Both the position numbers and the translations under genes were made by a program. 8,171 bases of DNA, taken from the NCBI GenBank assembly GCA_030590275.1, contig JAUUYV010000058.1, forward strand, positions 1 to 8,171, written 5' to 3'. The stretch comes from Porticoccaceae bacterium. GTDB taxonomy: Bacteria; Pseudomonadota; Gammaproteobacteria; Pseudomonadales; Porticoccaceae. The stretch's first letter is position 1. Each line of letters starts with the position of its first letter. Below, piece after piece: positions 5,466 through 8,171 of this stretch. The notes below the pieces were generated by a model. That model had not been told where the DNA came from and searched no databases. It was given only the letters and a program-made list of their open reading frames with translations.

Positions 5466-6803
5466 GATTTTAGAGTTGCGCTGAAAGTTATACAGAACCG
5501 CTTTTTCCGCAGGCAGGGCTTTCAGGCTTGATGGTGTAAAACCGTTTTCCTGAAACCAGTGAGCCGCCTGTGTGGTCAGCACAAACAAATGTTGCAGGCC
5601 AAACTCTGTTTTGGCTTTGTTTTCTACGTAAGCCAGTAAACGTGTCGCCAGACCCTGATTACAAAAATCAGGGTGCGTAACGACACAGGCTAGTTCCGCC
5701 GCACTGATCTCGGTTTTGGTCTCCCCTGTCATCTCCTTAAATGGATAAAGCGCCGCACAGCCAATCACCATACCTTCTGAATGTACGGTGACATAAAACC
5801 GAGAGATTTCAGTTTCTAACAGTTCCCTTGAACGTTTAACCAGCACACCGCTTTCTTCTAGCGGTTGAATCAGATTAAGAATGCCACCGACGTCGTCAAT
5901 GGTGGCCTGACGAATAACTTCGTTACCGTCTTTTAGTATCAGCGTACCGCAGCCATCCCGGGTAAATAGCTCGGTAAGCAAAGAACCGTCTTCGACAAAA
6001 CTAACCAGATGACAACGGTCTACACCGTTCATACAGGCATGGTAAGCGGCCTGGACTGCTGCCGCTAAGCCAGGCTTATCACTGAGCTGATTTTGCCATT
6101 GCTGGATATCGGGCAAAGAAATAGCTTTTTGCAATTCCCCATTGGCATCTGCAACACCCGCTTCGGCACCGAGAATTATCAGTTTTTGCGCCTTTAAGGT
6201 GATCGCGATCTGGGTGGCAACATCCTCGCAGGATAGATTAAACACTTCTCCCGTGGGTGAGTAACCCACGGGAGAAGCCAGCACGATATCGCCATCATCT
6301 AGCAAGCGTTGAATGCTCTCGCGATGAATTTTGCGCACTTCGCCGCTATGGCGAAAATCCACACCCTTGCGAATACCCACGGGTTTCGCCGTTATAAAGT
6401 TGCCGCTGCTAACCTGCTTATGTCCATCTTGTTTCGGGACGTTTTTTGAGGCTTCTCCGGCGGAATTGCCTGGGCTCATCGACAGAATTGCCTCGATGGC
6501 AATACGAGTACTGCCTACGGCATTCAGCACACAGGCCATGGCATCATCGTCGGTCACCCGGATGTTGCTCTCGAAACAGGAATCGATATTTCGTTGAAGC
6601 AATTGCTGTTCAACCTGAGCCTTGGCACCGTGCACAAGCACCACACGGACACCGAGACGATTGATTAGCGCCAGGTCACCCAGGATGGCTTTAAAATTTT
6701 CGTGAACGATGCCCTCACCATCAAGCAAGACAACGAAGGTCTCACCCCGATGTCTATCCACATAGGGTGAGGTATCTCGAAAAAACTTCACGTAATCACT
6801 CAC
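5448..6803 (-). CDS. argA: N-acetylglutamate synthase (amino-acid acetyltransferase)
   Basis: ArgA transfers an acetyl group from acetyl-CoA to glutamate, the first step of arginine synthesis, and in relatives is feedback-inhibited by arginine. The 451-aa protein has an amino-acid-kinase-fold domain at about 1-290 (VVLVHGAKAQVE at 54-65; SGNFITAKPVG; SPVGYSPTGEVFNL at 177-190; the RCHLVSFVEDGSLLTELFTRDG block at 263-284). A GNAT domain covers about 298-451 (ATIDDVGGILNLI, LVKRSRELLE, acetyl-CoA loop NQGLATRLL at 382-390, LFVLTTQAAHWFQENGF at 406-422, LYNFQRNSK at 437-445). Compared with Pseudomonas-type ArgA it looks about eight residues longer near 110-130 and near 356-368. The start is GTG at 6803, with GGA at 6813-6811 spaced seven bases; no ATG lies upstream before an in-frame stop. 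It lies downstream of argE but with its own probable promoter. Confidence 0.96.
   Translation of the reverse strand: MSDYVKFFRDTSPYVDRHRGETFVVLLDGEGIVHENFKAILGDLALINRLGVRVVLVHGAKAQVEQQLLQRNIDSCFESNIRVTDDDAMACVLNAVGSTRIAIEAILSMSPGNSAGEASKNVPKQDGHKQVSSGNFITAKPVGIRKGVDFRHSGEVRKIHRESIQRLLDDGDIVLASPVGYSPTGEVFNLSCEDVATQIAITLKAQKLIILGAEAGVADANGELQKAISLPDIQQWQNQLSDKPGLAAAVQAAYHACMNGVDRCHLVSFVEDGSLLTELFTRDGCGTLILKDGNEVIRQATIDDVGGILNLIQPLEESGVLVKRSRELLETEISRFYVTVHSEGMVIGCAALYPFKEMTGETKTEISAAELACVVTHPDFCNQGLATRLLAYVENKAKTEFGLQHLFVLTTQAAHWFQENGFTPSSLKALPAEKAVLYNFQRNSKIFAKAL
6245..6277. repeat. Perfect 14-bp-stem hairpin inside argA
   Basis: CTTCTCCCGTGGGT (6245-6258) is the exact reverse complement of 6264-6277, with a five-base loop. 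On the argA mRNA it spans the codons for residues about 176-186 (ASPVGYSPTGE), a conserved stretch of the kinase-fold domain. The SP-G/SP-TG repetition in the protein helps, but the codons chosen (TCT CCC GTG GGT against ACC CAC GGG AGA out of frame) complete an uninterrupted stem rich in G/C. Confidence 0.75.
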
Positions 6804-6866
6804 AATAATTTCCAGCCGATACTCGTTATCGTTTTATCCAGGCTCGTTTATGTTAATTCGGAAGGA

Positions 6867-6875
6867 ATTATATCA
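6867..6875 (-). promoter_or_regulatory. Extended -10 promoter of argA
   Basis: The minus strand reads TGATATAAT at 6875-6867, a perfect TATAAT hexamer with the TGn extension of sigma-70 promoters, which can work without a good -35. No good -35 is seen at 16-18 bp. Transcription would begin near 6860, giving a leader of about 57 bases before the GTG at 6803. I saw no canonical 18-bp ARG box here. Confidence 0.55.
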
Positions 6876-6990
6876 GGGAAACTCACGTCAGCAGTTGCCA
6901 AGTTGTTGATCTGGGCTTTATGCCCGGTAAACCGCTACAAACAGGCGGGATCGATAAAATAGCGCAATTTTTAGCATTTATTGTCGATGT

Positions 6991-8124
6991 TTATTGAGAA
7001 AAACAGTAGTGGGCAATTAGCTGTTCGAGAATACGAATCATGGGGTCGATACGCTTTCGCTCCAAATATTCGTTAGGTTGATGGGCCTGATCGATATCCC
7101 CCGGACCCATGACCAGAACATCCATACCTAATTGCTGCAAATAAGGTGCTTCGGTCGCAAAAGCAACGGATTCACGACGATAACCAGTGAGTTTTTCGCA
7201 CCGAGCGACCAGTTCGGAGTTGGTATCAGCTTCGTAAGGCGGTACCAGCAAATGCTCCATGGTGACGGACACACCTCCGGATTTGCCCAGCGGCAATAAT
7301 CGAGCCTCTAGCTCAGTTTTCAGGGCGTCCAGATCCATGCCTGGCAAGGGACGGATTTCAAAACCCAGGTCGCTATAACCGCAAATGCGGTTGGGATTGT
7401 CGCCAGCATTAATACAACCCAGGTTGAGGGTTGGATAATCGACCGCAAAGAGTGGGTTTTTATAACGCTCTTTTAACTCTTGTTGCAAGCTCAGCAGCTC
7501 TCCCAGGACTCGATGCAGGGTCGGCATAGTGCCCTGGCCAAGCGCCGGATTACTGGAATGACCAGACCTGCCCACAATCCTGAGTTTTTCCACCATGATG
7601 CCCTTATGACTGGTGATGGGTCGCATACCCGAGGGCTCGCCGATCAGGGCATAGCGTGCACTGGGTTTACCACTTTCCACCAGGGCCTTAGCTCCTGCCA
7701 TAGACGACTCTTCATCTGCCGTTGCCAATATAATCAATGGCTTAGTCGGTTCTTTATCGCTGAATGTTTGTACTGCAGCGAGCACCATGGCAAAAAAACT
7801 TTTCATGTCACAAATCCCAAGACCATAGTAACGGTCATCGGTTTCGCGCAGGGCAAAGGGATTTTGCTGCCAGAGCTGTTCCTCGCAGGGCACGGTATCA
7901 GTATGGCCCGCAAGAACCAGACCGCCCGAACCACTACCTAATGTTGCAATCAAATTAGCTTTGCGCGGATCGGCTAGGGGGATTATTTCCACTTCGAAGC
8001 CCAGGGGCTCAAACCAGTTGGCGAGCAGGTCGATAAGCTGACGATTTCCCTGGTCGATTGCAGGGTTGACGCTACTAATGGAATTGTTGGCAATTAGAGC
8101 CTTAAGCTTATCGGTGATGTCCAT
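6991..8124 (-). CDS. argE: Acetylornithine deacetylase
   Basis: ArgE removes acetate from N-acetylornithine to give ornithine, the fifth step of linear arginine synthesis. It is a cytoplasmic M20 family, two-metal hydrolase. The 377-aa protein lines up with E. coli ArgE along its length. Metal and catalytic residues are all present: H74 and D76 in GHTDTVP, bridging D106 in GLGICDMKSFF, base E138 and ligand E139 in ADEES, E163 in GEPSGMRP, and H348 in DIDQAHQPNEY. The dimerisation domain includes GRSGHSSNPALG (185-196) and NRICGYSDLGFEIRPLPGM. The start ATG at 8124 gives the expected N-terminus (LKALIANNSISS). No purine-rich ribosome binding site precedes it; the upstream bases on the coding strand are pyrimidine-rich. 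argA lies 187 bp downstream in the same direction, so the two form a pair of arginine genes without the rest of the pathway. Confidence 0.97.
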   Translation of the reverse strand: MDITDKLKALIANNSISSVNPAIDQGNRQLIDLLANWFEPLGFEVEIIPLADPRKANLIATLGSGSGGLVLAGHTDTVPCEEQLWQQNPFALRETDDRYYGLGICDMKSFFAMVLAAVQTFSDKEPTKPLIILATADEESSMAGAKALVESGKPSARYALIGEPSGMRPITSHKGIMVEKLRIVGRSGHSSNPALGQGTMPTLHRVLGELLSLQQELKERYKNPLFAVDYPTLNLGCINAGDNPNRICGYSDLGFEIRPLPGMDLDALKTELEARLLPLGKSGGVSVTMEHLLVPPYEADTNSELVARCEKLTGYRRESVAFATEAPYLQQLGMDVLVMGPGDIDQAHQPNEYLERKRIDPMIRILEQLIAHYCFSQ

Positions 8125-8133
8125 AGGATTGGC

Positions 8134-8161
8134 AGTGTAAGGGGGCAGCCTGAAATTGCAA
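8134..8161 (-). promoter_or_regulatory. Possible argE promoter
   Basis: On the minus strand TTGCAA (8161-8156) and TACACT (8139-8134) are separated by 16 bp, each matching the sigma-70 consensus at four of six positions. Transcription would begin within a few bases of the ATG at 8124, which would give an almost leaderless mRNA, in line with the missing ribosome binding site. This is a weak match and the promoter may instead lie beyond the window. Confidence 0.3.
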
Positions 8162-8170
8162 TTTCAGGCT
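8147..8170. promoter_or_regulatory. Perfect 24-bp palindrome upstream of argE
   Basis: The half-site AGCCTGAAATTG (8147-8158) is followed without gap by its exact reverse complement (8159-8170). It ends 23 bp from the argE start and its centre is the candidate -35 hexamer. It could be an operator for a dimeric repressor, or as RNA a stem of 10 bp with a TGCA loop. No T-run follows on the minus strand, and only one base of plus-strand sequence follows before the window ends, so a plus-strand terminator for a gene arriving from the right cannot be tested. The spacing differs from the ARG box (TGAAT-4-ATTCA), as here the TGAAAT arms are one base longer. Confidence 0.6.
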
Positions 8171-8171
8171 A

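Noticed and set aside
6910..6930. Hairpin GGGC-TTTAT-GCCC as the argE terminator
   Set aside because: The stem is only four G/C pairs and no T-run follows in the argE direction.
6804..6990. ArgR box upstream of argA
   Set aside because: No 18-bp site matching the TGAAT-4-ATTCA pattern was found by eye on either strand.
1..8171. CRISPR array, tRNA/rRNA gene, insertion sequence, phage or defence genes
   Set aside because: No regularly spaced repeats, cloverleaf-like sequence, transposase motif or defence-associated domain was seen anywhere in the window.

Overview
The window looks like the chromosome of a free-living gammaproteobacterium. IlvD, ArgE and especially ArgA (fused kinase-fold plus GNAT, 451 aa) resemble the Pseudomonas/Escherichia proteins as I remember them, and the neighbouring argE and argA genes recall a Pseudomonas-type neighbourhood. 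Composition is moderate, with AT-rich intergenic DNA. I cannot name the genus; a marine Cellvibrionales- or Pseudomonadales-like lineage is a guess. I see no phage, transposon, CRISPR, rRNA or tRNA signal.

Layout, left to right. (1) At 1-942 on the minus strand is the N-terminal part of a membrane sensor (TM, periplasmic domain, TM, HAMP, linker). It runs off the left edge just where a GGDEF domain would be expected. (2) A 318-bp gene-free stretch follows. (3) On the minus strand, ilvD (dihydroxy-acid dehydratase) is followed 43 bp downstream by a lone exbD-like gene with no exbB or tonB next to it. (4) A 215-bp divergent intergenic region carries hairpins, one with a U-tract in the direction of ilvD. 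(5) On the plus strand are a four-TM protein of unknown function and a METTL7-like SAM methyltransferase, 32 bp apart and probably an operon. (6) A 178-bp gap rich in inverted repeats precedes a small ABM-domain monooxygenase gene with a strong ribosome binding site. (7) A convergent intergenic hairpin separates it from argA. (8) argE and argA lie in the same direction on the minus strand, 187 bp apart, and argA appears to have its own promoter. (9) A perfect 24-bp palindrome closes the window immediately upstream of argE.

Together, ilvD serves isoleucine/valine (and pantothenate) synthesis, and argA and argE catalyse the first and fifth steps of the acetylated arginine pathway. The remaining genes are accessory: signalling, a proton-motive-force-linked transport component, a small-molecule methyltransferase pair and an oxidoreductase-like small protein.

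I did not find a convincing new biological system. The most unusual signals are structural: a perfect 14-bp-stem hairpin inside the argA coding sequence, the 24-bp palindrome overlapping a possible argE promoter with no visible ribosome binding site, a duplicated 3' end of argA including its stop codon, and the terminator-like leader of ilvD. The uncharacterised membrane protein/methyltransferase pair is the best candidate for unexplored biochemistry.
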